DNA of 39,232 nt from Patescibacteria group bacterium (GTDB taxonomy: Bacteria; Patescibacteriota; Minisyncoccia; JAHIHE01; JAGLIN01): positions 119,200-158,431 of the forward strand of contig JARGGI010000001.1 of NCBI GenBank assembly GCA_029210775.1, given 5' to 3'. Each line of letters starts with the position of its first letter. Positions within the stretch are counted from its first letter, which is position 1. This document shows, in pieces, positions 1 to 8,579 of the stretch. The translations under genes were made by a program, and so were the position numbers. The notes below the pieces were generated by a model. It was not told the DNA's origin and ran no database searches. It was given only the letters and a program-made list of their open reading frames with translations.

Positions 1-1491
1 ATTAAAGATGGCTTCAGTCGGTATCCATCTCTTTTTTCCATTTTTGACTATATATACTCTTGAACTACTCAATGATCTTAAAAGTGAATTTTCTTTATAT
101 ATAATTGATTTAATGATGTCTATTGAAAATGAGAAATCATATTTATCAATGTCGCTACCAAAATTTGAGGTCTTTTTGTGACTCGTTGGAATTATCGTTA
201 TCGAAAGGATATCTTTGTTATAATTTGGAATGTAAATAATTGAATCCTGCGAGGTATTCAAATTTAATTCATTAATTTCATATATATTATCTTTTCTCAA
301 AATTATATAAGGAACGGTAAAATTTCCCGAATTTTGCCCCTTAAAACTAATTCTTATTTTACTGTTATTAGCATTGTTTATAAAATTAAATTTATAATAT
401 TCACTGCTCCAATCTTTGATTGAGTTTTTTATGAATATAGGTTCTTTAATATTTAATTCAAAATTATTGTTTGGAATTATGTGAAAGTTTTCAAAACTTA
501 TATTTTTATAGTTATATTTATTTTTCAATAAAGGAGAAACGCCATTTAGATAGTTTGTTATTGTCCAGTTCACAAATGTAGTTTTGAAAGTTTGGTCTTT
601 ATATCCCAAATCTGATATTGATTTATCTATGCTTTCAATTCCAGATGCATCATTTTCAATCATTCTTTTAAATATTTCATTTCCAAATTGGTCAGATAGA
701 TATTGAGAAAAAAGGTTTACTGAAGAATAATCATAAATTTTATTTTGCCATTCCGTAAGAGAATCAGTAGGATTTGTTTTGAAATTACTAATCCTTGCTT
801 TCAAATTACTGCCAGAATAATTATCGTCATATCCTATAGCGGTTGAAGCGTATTCTGATCGTGCTTCGTTTAGCCAAATTTCTTCTGTAATATTTTTTAA
901 TTTTGTTTTGTGATACCAAGTTATCATATGTTGAAATTCATGAGCGAGGAAACTTTTTATTCTATCGTTACCTATAAAAGTAATATTTAGATAAATCATT
1001 TCTTTTTCATTACTTTTTTCGTTAGTAATCCTTTCTTTTTTATATTCATCATTTGGATTGAAATAACCTCCGACATTCTCTTTTGTTTCGGTAAGAAGAA
1101 TTGTAATTTTACTGTCGTTATCAATTCCAGGAGTCCACTCGGTTCCATAAGTTTTTTTTATGTTTGGATATATAGTATCATCAAAACTTTTTGCTAAAAT
1201 ATATATATCTGATTCAAGTTTAGCTCTAAGATTGGATGGCAAATTATTATAATAGTCATCTTCAACATAAAAATATGCATATGAACTAATTTTTTTCAAA
1301 GTTGCATGTATTTGTTGGCGTTCAGTTTTATCATAAGAAAGATCAACTACAAAGATATCATTTTCATTAAATCCGACAGCCTTTGAGGTTTGAATGTTAA
1401 TAGACAGAGAAAATAGGAAAAAAATACAAAAAAACAGCATCATCTTGGAAGCAGTTATTTTTTTTATTTTGATATGTTTTTCATTTTTCAT
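1..1491 (-). CDS. Secreted HEXXH zinc metalloprotease, 3' end cut by window
   Basis: The reading frame is open from the ATG at 1491 to the window edge, giving 497 residues with no stop, so the C-terminus is missing. Residues 1-39 look like a signal peptide: a lysine-rich start, a hydrophobic stretch near residues 17-36, and a likely cut near SKAVG. HEFQHM at residues 184-189 is a zinc-binding HEXXH motif, and WLNEARSEYA at 206-215 supplies the likely third glutamate ligand, as in gluzincins such as the M30 and M1 groups. The visible C-terminus contains VYIVKNGKKRWIPTEAIFN, a type of segment I recall from many secreted CPR proteins. An exported peptidase is well supported; the M30-like label is inference. 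The ATG at 1484 is rejected because its frame stops after six codons. Confidence 0.75.
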   Translation of the reverse strand, partial: MKNEKHIKIKKITASKMMLFFCIFFLFSLSINIQTSKAVGFNENDIFVVDLSYDKTERQQIHATLKKISSYAYFYVEDDYYNNLPSNLRAKLESDIYILAKSFDDTIYPNIKKTYGTEWTPGIDNDSKITILLTETKENVGGYFNPNDEYKKERITNEKSNEKEMIYLNITFIGNDRIKSFLAHEFQHMITWYHKTKLKNITEEIWLNEARSEYASTAIGYDDNYSGSNLKARISNFKTNPTDSLTEWQNKIYDYSSVNLFSQYLSDQFGNEIFKRMIENDASGIESIDKSISDLGYKDQTFKTTFVNWTITNYLNGVSPLLKNKYNYKNISFENFHIIPNNNFELNIKEPIFIKNSIKDWSSEYYKFNFINNANNSKIRISFKGQNSGNFTVPYIILRKDNIYEINELNLNTSQDSIIYIPNYNKDILSITIIPTSHKKTSNFGSDIDKYDFSFSIDIIKSIIYKENSLLRSLSSSRVYIVKNGKKRWIPTEAIFN

Positions 1492-1547
1492 TTTTTTGTT
1501 TTTGTGGTATATAATTCAAAACATATTAATTTTTGAAATAAAAAATG

Positions 1548-1620
1548 AGCGGGTAACGGGAATCGAACCCGTGTCCTCAGCTTGGAAGGCTGATATAATA
1601 AGCCACTATACGATACCCGC
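1548..1620 (-). tRNA. tRNA-Gly (anticodon TCC)
   Basis: The complement folds as a full cloverleaf. The acceptor arms GCGGGTA and TACCCGC pair perfectly, the anticodon stem is TCAGC/GCTGA around the loop CTTCCAA, and the T arm is ACGGG-TTCGAAT-CCCGT. The discriminator is T and CCA is not encoded. The anticodon TCC reads GGA and other GGN codons. It is not the UGA-reading glycine tRNA known from code-25 lineages. Confidence 0.95.
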
Positions 1621-1632
1621 AGACATGTAAAT

Positions 1633-1660
1633 ATTATAACAGAAGAAAAAAAAGTGACAA
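1633..1660 (-). promoter_or_regulatory. Promoter of tRNA-Gly
   Basis: On the minus strand a TTGTCA -35 (1655-1660) and a perfect TATAAT -10 (1633-1638) are separated by 16 bp. The predicted start lies about 6 bases before the tRNA 5' end at 1620. Confidence 0.7.
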
Positions 1661-1692
1661 GGGTTGTGCGTTTATTTTTCAATTTCACTGTT

Positions 1693-4161
1693 TTAAGCTT
1701 TAGATCTTTCCATAATTTCTTTTTCAACAATTGCTCGATCTTTCCCATATTTTAGCATTGAAAGCTGTTTTATAGCTTTAGAAATTTCTAAATTTGTTTT
1801 TTGGGGTGGGTATGTTTCCATATTAAATCCTTGACTTATAGTGCCTCTAATCATCAATCTTACATAAGCATTAAAATTATTAATGTTTATTAGGTCTTGT
1901 TCGCTGAAAACAGGAGAAAATTGTTTTGCCATAAATTCAGCATCTTCGGGTCCAATACGAAATGAAATCATTGTTCCAACATTTCCAAATACTGATTTTT
2001 GGATTTCTTCTGGAAGTTGACCAAGAAATTGATGAGCAATATTCAATGAAAGCCTATATTTTCTTGCTTCTGAAAGAATAGTTGAGATACTATCAGTAGT
2101 GAAATTTTGAAATTCATCTATATAGAAATAGAAATCTTTTCTTTCTTCTTGTGGAATATCAGTTCGGCTTAGTGATGAAACAAGAATTTTTCCAACGATT
2201 ACAAGTCCAAGCAGATAAGCATTCATTTCTCCAATCTTTCCCTTTGAAAGGTTAACAAGCAGAATTTTTTTATTGTCCATAATTTCTCTAAAGTTTATAG
2301 AACTTTTCTGCTGACCAATGATTGGACGCATTGTGTCATTAGAAATAAATTGTGTTAATTTGCTTGTAATATATGGGACCATATTTGCAAGAGCGGCTTC
2401 CCCTCCAGCTTTTTCTGCTTCTTTTTCCCAAAAGTTAACTACAGTATAATTTTTACATTTCGATAACTTATATTTTCTAAACTCTGGATCGGCCAAAACT
2501 TTAGAAATTTCAATTAAAGTTGAACCAGATTCTGGGTCATCCATAATTAAAAGCATTGCATTTCTCATATATTGTTCAAACATTGGTCCACCAGTTGATT
2601 TCAAGTCATAGAGCTTATCAAATATTTTTATCATTTCGTTTATAACGAATGTTTTTTGTTCAGGATAATTTTCATCATATTCAAGAAGATTTAAACCCAT
2701 CGGTTTTTGAGTATTTGACGGATCAAATAAAATAACATCTTCAGATCTTTCTTTTGGAACACATCCTAAAGCCTCTTCCACAAGGTCGCCATGAGGATCA
2801 ATGACACAAATTCCTTCACCATTTTGAATATCTTGCCTAATTAGTTCTCCTAAAAATGATGATTTACCAGTACCAGTTTGTCCGATAATATACATATGTC
2901 TTCTGCGGTCTTCCTTTTCAATTTTAATTACTTTGTCTTCTCCTCTATATACATTATGTCCTAAAATTAATCCCTCATTTGAAATATCAGAAGGAGCCGG
3001 AGCTTGTTTTGCTTTGAGCCATTTAATTTGGGGAGTTGCAGTTGTTGAAATTGGAAAATGAAATAGACTTGATAATTCTTCTGTGTTTAAAATAATCATT
3101 CTTTTTTTATCAAGGTTTCTAAATATAAAGTTATATATTGTTTTATTTAAAAAACCGCTTTTATTTATAAATGTTTCAGTAATTTTAAATGAATTAGAGT
3201 TTGGCGAATTAAATTGGGTGAATGAATTTTCTAATTGTTTTAGTAGGCTTTCGGCTTCTTCTTTTGTTGGAGCAGATGCCATTAGTCGAATGTTTGTTTC
3301 AAAGCCAATTTTTGTTGATTTGGCTTCAACTTCTTTTATCGTTTCATCTTGTGCTGGAGTTAGATTTACTCTTGACTCTTCTTTTTGTTGGTCTCCCACT
3401 GTTTTTCCACTTGCCCCTAAAATTTCTGTAAATTCTTTCAAAATTTTAATAACCAATGATGGCCTTTTTTGTTTTCCAAAACCTTTCCCTTTTTGCATAA
3501 GTTTTAGTCTTTCTTTGCTTTCTTGTTGCCATAAATTGCTTGAAGGTTTCATTACGAGCTGAAATGCTGCTCCCTTTCCTATGGGGATTTTACTAAGAGC
3601 ATTTGTTATATTTGAGAGAGGGTCTGCTTCAAGATTCCGATATGTTTTAATCGGAAAAATATCATTTCTATTTAACGTCATATAAGAAGCTGCCGAACTG
3701 CCATTAGGTACAAAAATATTATAATCTTCAATTTGATTTATTTCCGCATCAGAATAGAAACTATAAATTTGTTTCTCAATAATTGATTTAAATTTTCTCG
3801 GAATTGATATATAAAAAAATATTTCATTACTGTCAATTGGCGTTGCAATTTCAAATGATAAATAAAATGGTCCATATATTATTTTTTTAAACATTGATTC
3901 TCTTATATTACTCAAGCTTGCAAAAAGTTGTTCCATTATGGAAATATTTTCTTTTTCTTTTTCGCTTTTGTTTTGCTGTTCATCTTCTTGGATTCGGGGA
4001 ACAGAAATTTGTAATACTGTCATATTAAGTGATCTTGTGATTTTTCCCGAATTGGAAAGTTTTATTTTTACAAAAACAAAAATAACTGCAACAGTAAATA
4101 GTGCAATAAAATAATCAATAAGACCGATTTCAATTATATAATTACTTATGGGTATTTCCAT
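1693..4161 (-). CDS. Membrane-anchored TraD/VirD4-like (HerA-FtsK superfamily) ATPase
   Basis: The 822-residue protein has one N-terminal membrane segment (about residues 14-33), a charged linker, a membrane-proximal domain (about 75-370) and a C-terminal motor domain. Walker A is GQTGTGKSS at 427-435, followed by CVIDPHGDL at 452-460. Walker B is FYFYIDEFQNF at 677-687, and LNIAHQFLGQL at 706-716 is the sensor-like segment of type IV coupling proteins. The family couples ATP hydrolysis to moving DNA or protein across a membrane. It is the last of five co-directional genes. No relaxase, VirB4 or other conjugation gene is present, so a conjugative role is not supported here. The substrate is unknown. 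Confidence 0.85.
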   Translation of the reverse strand: MEIPISNYIIEIGLIDYFIALFTVAVIFVFVKIKLSNSGKITRSLNMTVLQISVPRIQEDEQQNKSEKEKENISIMEQLFASLSNIRESMFKKIIYGPFYLSFEIATPIDSNEIFFYISIPRKFKSIIEKQIYSFYSDAEINQIEDYNIFVPNGSSAASYMTLNRNDIFPIKTYRNLEADPLSNITNALSKIPIGKGAAFQLVMKPSSNLWQQESKERLKLMQKGKGFGKQKRPSLVIKILKEFTEILGASGKTVGDQQKEESRVNLTPAQDETIKEVEAKSTKIGFETNIRLMASAPTKEEAESLLKQLENSFTQFNSPNSNSFKITETFINKSGFLNKTIYNFIFRNLDKKRMIILNTEELSSLFHFPISTTATPQIKWLKAKQAPAPSDISNEGLILGHNVYRGEDKVIKIEKEDRRRHMYIIGQTGTGKSSFLGELIRQDIQNGEGICVIDPHGDLVEEALGCVPKERSEDVILFDPSNTQKPMGLNLLEYDENYPEQKTFVINEMIKIFDKLYDLKSTGGPMFEQYMRNAMLLIMDDPESGSTLIEISKVLADPEFRKYKLSKCKNYTVVNFWEKEAEKAGGEAALANMVPYITSKLTQFISNDTMRPIIGQQKSSINFREIMDNKKILLVNLSKGKIGEMNAYLLGLVIVGKILVSSLSRTDIPQEERKDFYFYIDEFQNFTTDSISTILSEARKYRLSLNIAHQFLGQLPEEIQKSVFGNVGTMISFRIGPEDAEFMAKQFSPVFSEQDLININNFNAYVRLMIRGTISQGFNMETYPPQKTNLEISKAIKQLSMLKYGKDRAIVEKEIMERSKA

Positions 4162-4182
4162 GTGAAATAATATGTTATTGTT

Positions 4183-4611
4183 TTATATGTCTTTTAGTCT
4201 TCCCTTGTTGATAAGTTCTTCGTGAAGTTCACCGATAAGCTTGTCGTGAAGTTCATCGAGAAGATAAGCATCGTTTAAGCTTCTTGCAATTTTAATACTG
4301 TGACTTATGCCTTTTTCAAAAGCCAAGAATGAAAGTTTTTTCACCTGTCCTACTGTGTCTAAGTTTTTTAAATCATCCAAGTCTTTTTTTGTTTTTTTCT
4401 TGTCAGATTTATCGTTAGTCGTTTGTTGTGTTGGACTTAAAGCTGATTTAGACATTTTTTCATGAATATTTTCACGAGTGATTTCTGTTTCCTTGGTTTC
4501 AATTGTAGAACTCAGAGGACCATTTTCAAGAGCAGCCCTTTTTTTAGCAAGTTCTTCTTCCATCATTTCAATCTCTTTAAGATTTGGATTTTCATTATTA
4601 CTTTCTGCCAT
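4183..4611 (-). CDS. Small conserved protein upstream of the TraD-like ATPase
   Basis: 142 residues, acidic and charged. The first 80 residues are low-complexity and probably disordered. The C-terminal part (about 90-142), with VKKLSFLAFEKGISHSIKIA and DELHDKLIGELHEEL, looks like a compact helical domain. I recall short proteins of this kind next to TraD-like ATPases in CPR genomes, but I know no function or family name. The stop is 21 bp before the ATPase start, which implies co-transcription and possibly a partner or adaptor role. No signal peptide or membrane segment is seen, and no Shine-Dalgarno precedes the ATG. Confidence 0.7.
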   Translation of the reverse strand: MAESNNENPNLKEIEMMEEELAKKRAALENGPLSSTIETKETEITRENIHEKMSKSALSPTQQTTNDKSDKKKTKKDLDDLKNLDTVGQVKKLSFLAFEKGISHSIKIARSLNDAYLLDELHDKLIGELHEELINKGRLKDI

Positions 4612-4632
4612 GATTATAAATGAATAATTTAA

Positions 4633-5814
4633 TTATTTTATTTCACGATCATATTTGTGAGATGATCCCCACCAAGCATAATCATATACCTTTCCGGTTC
4701 CACAAAGAAATGTTACAAATTTATCTCTTTTTTCTTCATCAAATAAGGTGCATATAGCACCTAAAAGACCAACACCTCCAACAAATGCTCCTGCTCCAGC
4801 AAGTACAACCTTTTTTTCTGCTTCCTTTCCTGATTCTTCTATAACTTTTTCTGCTATTGTCTTTGCAATCTCTTCTCCTCCTTTTTCAGCTAAAATTGTT
4901 GACATTGCTGCCAATAATCCAGGTCCATACATTACAAGTCCCAAGCCAGCAAGAATAGCTAATAGAGCAATAATCGTCATTTTTGGGTTGTCCTTAATTT
5001 TTTTGAACAGCTCTGTTAAAATGCCCTTTTCTTCGGGGCTTAGCGCTTCTTCTTCTTTTTCAAGGAGTTGAAGCACTTTATCGTATGCTTTTAATGCTTC
5101 TTCTAACATTCTAATGGTATAATCTTTTTCTATATGGTGCTCTTCAATTAAAAACTTTAGATTATCATTATCACATGCAAGCCTATAATATTCTAACCTT
5201 TCTAAATTTAATGCTATCTGATTAGACTTTTTTAAAGATTCAATTGCTTTTTGCATTCTCTCTTTACCATTTTCATTAAAAAGACTTTCTGTTTCTTGGA
5301 GTGAAGTAAGATTTACATAAGCCTCAGTTTCTTGCACAATTTGGTCCTTTAGTTTTTTTTCAAGCTCTTTATAATTTTTAGCTATATTTTCTGCTGTTAT
5401 TTCTTGATTATGTATTTCTTGCTCGTTTAATTTTTCTCTAAAGTATTCTTGTCGCTCTTCTATCTTTGCTTTTTTACCATTCTCACTGAGTCTGTTAAAC
5501 TTAACATTTTCCAAATCAAAATCAATTTCCATTCTCATTAAATTTCCATCCTTGAATTGTCCTTGTTCAACTCCCTTTAAATATGAAACTAACATCTCGC
5601 TTTCTTTAGATGTCCATTTTTCTTCAAGTTCTTTTTTCACAATTACATCTTCAATTTTTTCTCTTAATACCATCTCCTCTTTTTCACTCACTTCTTCTTC
5701 GTTTATAATTTTTTCAACTATTTTAGAAATATCTAAATTATCCAAATTCTCTTTGTCATTATTTTCATTTTCCGCATTTCTTTGTTCCGATTTAATTGGA
5801 GGTGTTTCATTCAT
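4633..5814 (-). CDS. Coiled-coil protein with C-terminal membrane hairpin, unknown function
   Basis: 393 residues. The first 270 or so are Glu/Lys-rich with long stretches of predicted coiled coil. Two hydrophobic segments follow: residues about 275-306, which include ALLAILAGLGLVMYGPGLL, and about 336-362, which include VVLAGAGAFVGGVGLLGAI. They are separated by a short charged loop, and a soluble tail of about 30 residues follows. The arrangement suggests a cytoplasmic coiled-coil domain anchored by a membrane hairpin. I do not recognise a family. It sits 21 bp upstream of the 142-residue gene in the ATPase operon, so a scaffold or membrane-partner role for the ATPase is a reasonable inference. 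Confidence 0.7.
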   Translation of the reverse strand: MNETPPIKSEQRNAENENNDKENLDNLDISKIVEKIINEEEVSEKEEMVLREKIEDVIVKKELEEKWTSKESEMLVSYLKGVEQGQFKDGNLMRMEIDFDLENVKFNRLSENGKKAKIEERQEYFREKLNEQEIHNQEITAENIAKNYKELEKKLKDQIVQETEAYVNLTSLQETESLFNENGKERMQKAIESLKKSNQIALNLERLEYYRLACDNDNLKFLIEEHHIEKDYTIRMLEEALKAYDKVLQLLEKEEEALSPEEKGILTELFKKIKDNPKMTIIALLAILAGLGLVMYGPGLLAAMSTILAEKGGEEIAKTIAEKVIEESGKEAEKKVVLAGAGAFVGGVGLLGAICTLFDEEKRDKFVTFLCGTGKVYDYAWWGSSHKYDREIK

Positions 5815-5870
5815 AATAAAATTTGTTAGAAATTATAAAAAAGCGATAAACAAGTGAGTTTAAAAACTTC

Positions 5871-6176
5871 TTACTTTTCTTTTTTAAAGCTCAGCATTTC
5901 TTTTTTCACTTTATCAACTTCTTCGTCAAAAATATTTTTTGTTTTTGGATTTTTTGACATTAAAAATTTTTCCATTTCTTCGAAATCATCTTTAGGGATT
6001 TTCTCAAATTCATCTAATTCTTGTTCATTCAAATCTTCAACAATTCTCATCCCAGCTCTCTTGCTGATTAAACTCAGAACATCAGTTAGAATTTTATGGC
6101 TGTCTTCTTTTGGTAAAAAGTTTAATCCTAAAGACTCTTTCAAGTCTTCAATAATTATATCATTTATTAGTTTCAT
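5871..6176 (-). CDS. DUF5663-like small helical protein
   Basis: 101 residues, all-helical and acidic, with IIEDLKESLGLNFLPKEDS near the N-terminus and GMRIVEDLNEQELDEFEKI in the middle. This pattern (a short leucine-rich helix, a PxED turn, then a helix with hydrophobic-acidic heptads) matches what I remember of DUF5663, a domain common in CPR bacteria; that assignment is from memory. It has no membrane segment or catalytic motif. It lies in the same transcription unit as the ATPase, 35 bp after the stop of the 715-residue gene. Confidence 0.65.
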   Translation of the reverse strand: MKLINDIIIEDLKESLGLNFLPKEDSHKILTDVLSLISKRAGMRIVEDLNEQELDEFEKIPKDDFEEMEKFLMSKNPKTKNIFDEEVDKVKKEMLSFKKEK

Positions 6177-6211
6177 AAGTTTTATTTTAATAAATTTTAA
6201 TCATCTTATTT

Positions 6212-8359
6212 TTATTCATTTTTTTCAATTATTCTTTTTATCTCTCCGAAAAATTTTATTGCATTAAGTTTTTTAACATCATCAAATCTAAATCCCAATG
6301 AATTATTTGCGCCTTCAAAATGTCTTGCTTCAACAATTTCTCCGATTGTTTTTCCTTTATATTTAGGCATTGTATAATGATTAATAATATATTTTAAATT
6401 ATTAAGCTTTGGGACTTTTCCATCAGATAAAATTATTTCTTTTACTTTTTCTTCGATACTTTCTTTTATTTTCTCGGATATTTCTATTTCTAGAATTTCT
6501 TCTGGCATCTCTGGCAAAGGACTTCCTTCTGAACCAACTGGGCTTCCTGTTTCTGCATTTCCCCTTTCTTTTTCATCAGCAATATCAATAATCTTTTTTT
6601 CAGGCCGTATTTTTCGCCATAGCTTTTTGAGTCCGCTTTCTTCCCCAGAAATCTCTCCTGGAGCTTCTTCTGTTTGAGCTTCTTGAGTTGGAGTTTCTTC
6701 AGCTGATTCCATTTCTGATATTAATGTCTTTAGCGGTGGCCATGACGGCGTTCCCGCCGATTCCCCTTCCGCTATCTTTTTACCAAGAATTCTGTTTTTA
6801 AACCCCTCAATAAATCCCATTTTTTTCTTCCATAAACCTTCATTCATTTCTCTTTTCATTTTTTCATTAATTAACGCTTGATTTTCGATTACTAATGTCT
6901 CATATGATGCATTAAGAGTATCAAGAAGATTTCTAATAAGCATATTTCTTTCATTTTGCCTATCTTTCAATTCAATCGGACTCATTTTTATTGGACTTTT
7001 TCCAACATAGGCATTTACAACTTCCCCCCAACCCACTCCTACTGCCTCGACTCCAATTTCTGCATTTTTGTTTGCTCTTTCTAAAATTCCACCCTCAACC
7101 TCAGATGCTTTTTTTATTTTTTTTACTAACCCTTCTTTTAATTTTTCCGTTGCCTCGTACACTCTTTTTAGTCTATCTATAATCGCTTTGGTAGTTTCTG
7201 AATCTATTTCTCTTTCCGTCTCAATGTTTTCTGGCTTGAGTTCTGTTTCCCCTTGCTTTTGAATAAACTCTGGTTGTGATTCTGCATCTTTATTAAGTTT
7301 TTCTTGCGCAATCATCAATAATAAATCTAAATATTCTTTAATTTTTTGATACTCATCATTCTTAGAAAGATCTATTTCTCTATATCCAGCCTCTATGTTA
7401 ATCTTATTTAAAAAATTATTCATATTTTTTACTTCCTCATCCAATTCTTCAAGGCTCATTTGCGCAACATCTTTTTCGTTTTTTATATCTGGAGTTTCTT
7501 CAAATGTTTCCGATTTCTTTTCTTCTTCAACTTCTTCATAATTAAGCTTATATAAATCAACACAATTCATCTTTGTTTTTTTTCCTGATTCATTTTCTAA
7601 TATAACATAGTCTTCATGATGTTTTGGATTATAAATGAATTCTTTTATGCGATAATTTGCATTTCCATTTTCAATAATTTTAAGTGTATATTTTTTACTT
7701 CTCCCCCACTTTTCAAACATTTCATTAAGTTCCGTTTCGTTAATTTCGCTCCTAACTTCCTCAATATTATTATCAAGATCAGAAAAAATCCGAGATATAA
7801 CATTTTTATATAATTTTAAAATTTTCGCGCTATTTGTTTTATTTCTTTTGTCATAACCAAAATTTTCAAGAAAAATTTCATCTTCTTTGTCAATTTTTCC
7901 AATATCAAATTTCTCAAGATCTTCTTTGAGTTTCTTAGCATACAGGTTTTCATCTTTAGCATCATCATATTCTTTTTGTAATTTATCGCGAAGTTTATCG
8001 TACATATCAATTTCTATACTTTTCCAATCTATCTTTTGTTCTTGTTTTTGACCAACCTTTTTCTTCTTTTTTTTCTCATCTTTTGCTTTTTCGGCACTTG
8101 GTTCTAGATTATCAAATTCACTTTGCTTTGGTTCTTTTGTCTTTTTATCAATTTCATCACTTACATTTTCACTTTCACTTTCAATTTTTTCTATTTCTTT
8201 TTTTAGTTGATATATTTTTTCTCTCCATCCATTTGTTCGTTGTTTTTCTAAATAAGCAATCTGTTGTTCTATTTTAGTTATTTTTATTATTTTTTCAATT
8301 TTTGGGTCGGCGCCTTCTATTCTCATACCTCCAAAATCAAAATTTTTACCTTCACTCAT
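6212..8359 (-). CDS. Large charged coiled-coil protein, first gene of the ATPase operon
   Basis: 715 residues, strongly charged (Lys/Glu) and without a signal peptide or clear membrane segment. Residues about 20-140 and 290-440 are predicted coiled coil. A segment near 450-475 (GVEAVGVGWGEVVNAYVGKS) is less charged and may be folded. A Glu/Pro/Ser-rich linker covers about 540-640, followed by a small C-terminal domain containing LKYIINHYTMPKYKGKTIGE. I do not recognise a family. It is the promoter-proximal gene of the unit ending in the TraD-like ATPase, with the promoter about 100 bp upstream. The domain layout fits a structural or adaptor subunit, but this is inference only. Confidence 0.7.
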   Translation of the reverse strand: MSEGKNFDFGGMRIEGADPKIEKIIKITKIEQQIAYLEKQRTNGWREKIYQLKKEIEKIESESENVSDEIDKKTKEPKQSEFDNLEPSAEKAKDEKKKKKKVGQKQEQKIDWKSIEIDMYDKLRDKLQKEYDDAKDENLYAKKLKEDLEKFDIGKIDKEDEIFLENFGYDKRNKTNSAKILKLYKNVISRIFSDLDNNIEEVRSEINETELNEMFEKWGRSKKYTLKIIENGNANYRIKEFIYNPKHHEDYVILENESGKKTKMNCVDLYKLNYEEVEEEKKSETFEETPDIKNEKDVAQMSLEELDEEVKNMNNFLNKINIEAGYREIDLSKNDEYQKIKEYLDLLLMIAQEKLNKDAESQPEFIQKQGETELKPENIETEREIDSETTKAIIDRLKRVYEATEKLKEGLVKKIKKASEVEGGILERANKNAEIGVEAVGVGWGEVVNAYVGKSPIKMSPIELKDRQNERNMLIRNLLDTLNASYETLVIENQALINEKMKREMNEGLWKKKMGFIEGFKNRILGKKIAEGESAGTPSWPPLKTLISEMESAEETPTQEAQTEEAPGEISGEESGLKKLWRKIRPEKKIIDIADEKERGNAETGSPVGSEGSPLPEMPEEILEIEISEKIKESIEEKVKEIILSDGKVPKLNNLKYIINHYTMPKYKGKTIGEIVEARHFEGANNSLGFRFDDVKKLNAIKFFGEIKRIIEKNE

Positions 8360-8397
8360 ATTTTTATCTTTAAACTAATAAAATTTATTTATAATTC

Positions 8398-8431
8398 GGA
8401 ATTCACTCTTTAGAGTGTAAATTCAAATTCC
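8398..8431. repeat. Nested inverted repeat in the leader of the ATPase operon
   Basis: CACTCT (8404-8409) and AGAGTG (8412-8417) form a perfect 6-bp inverted repeat, inside outer arms GGAATT and AATTCC. It lies between the predicted transcription start (about 8454) and the first start codon (8359), so it could be an operator or an RNA hairpin in the 5' leader. Confidence 0.45.
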
Positions 8432-8460
8432 AATATAATAAAGTAATCATTAAACTTTAT

Positions 8461-8489
8461 ATACTATCATAGTTTTACAAAAATGTCAA
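8461..8489 (-). promoter_or_regulatory. Promoter of the five-gene ATPase operon
   Basis: On the minus strand a consensus TTGACA -35 (8484-8489) is followed after 17 bp by TAGTAT (8461-8466). The predicted start near 8454 leaves a leader of about 95 bases before the 715-residue gene. The five downstream genes are 21-56 bp apart and co-directional. Confidence 0.7.
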
Positions 8490-8579
8490 TTGCTTATTGT
8501 TTAAAATGCTGACGGGTTGCGAAATCGCAATTACGAGACTCTCGAGATAGTTTAATAATATAACAACGAGCTGTACAAT

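Noticed and set aside
1548-1620. Possible UGA-decoding glycine tRNA, as in code 25 lineages.
   Set aside because: The anticodon is TCC, and TGA clearly ends genes in this window, including the hydrolase gene at 16749-16751.
3083-3562. Long plus-strand frame opposite the TraD-like ATPase gene.
   Set aside because: It is a shadow of the ATPase coding region, with no ribosome site or family resemblance; other antisense frames in the window were set aside for the same reason.
8517-8530. TTGCGA-AA-TCGCAA hairpin and adjoining CTCGAG-rich tract, considered as another palindromic element or a terminator.
   Set aside because: It has only short arms, no T-run and no convincing alignment with the other elements; it may be a decayed fragment but I cannot support that.
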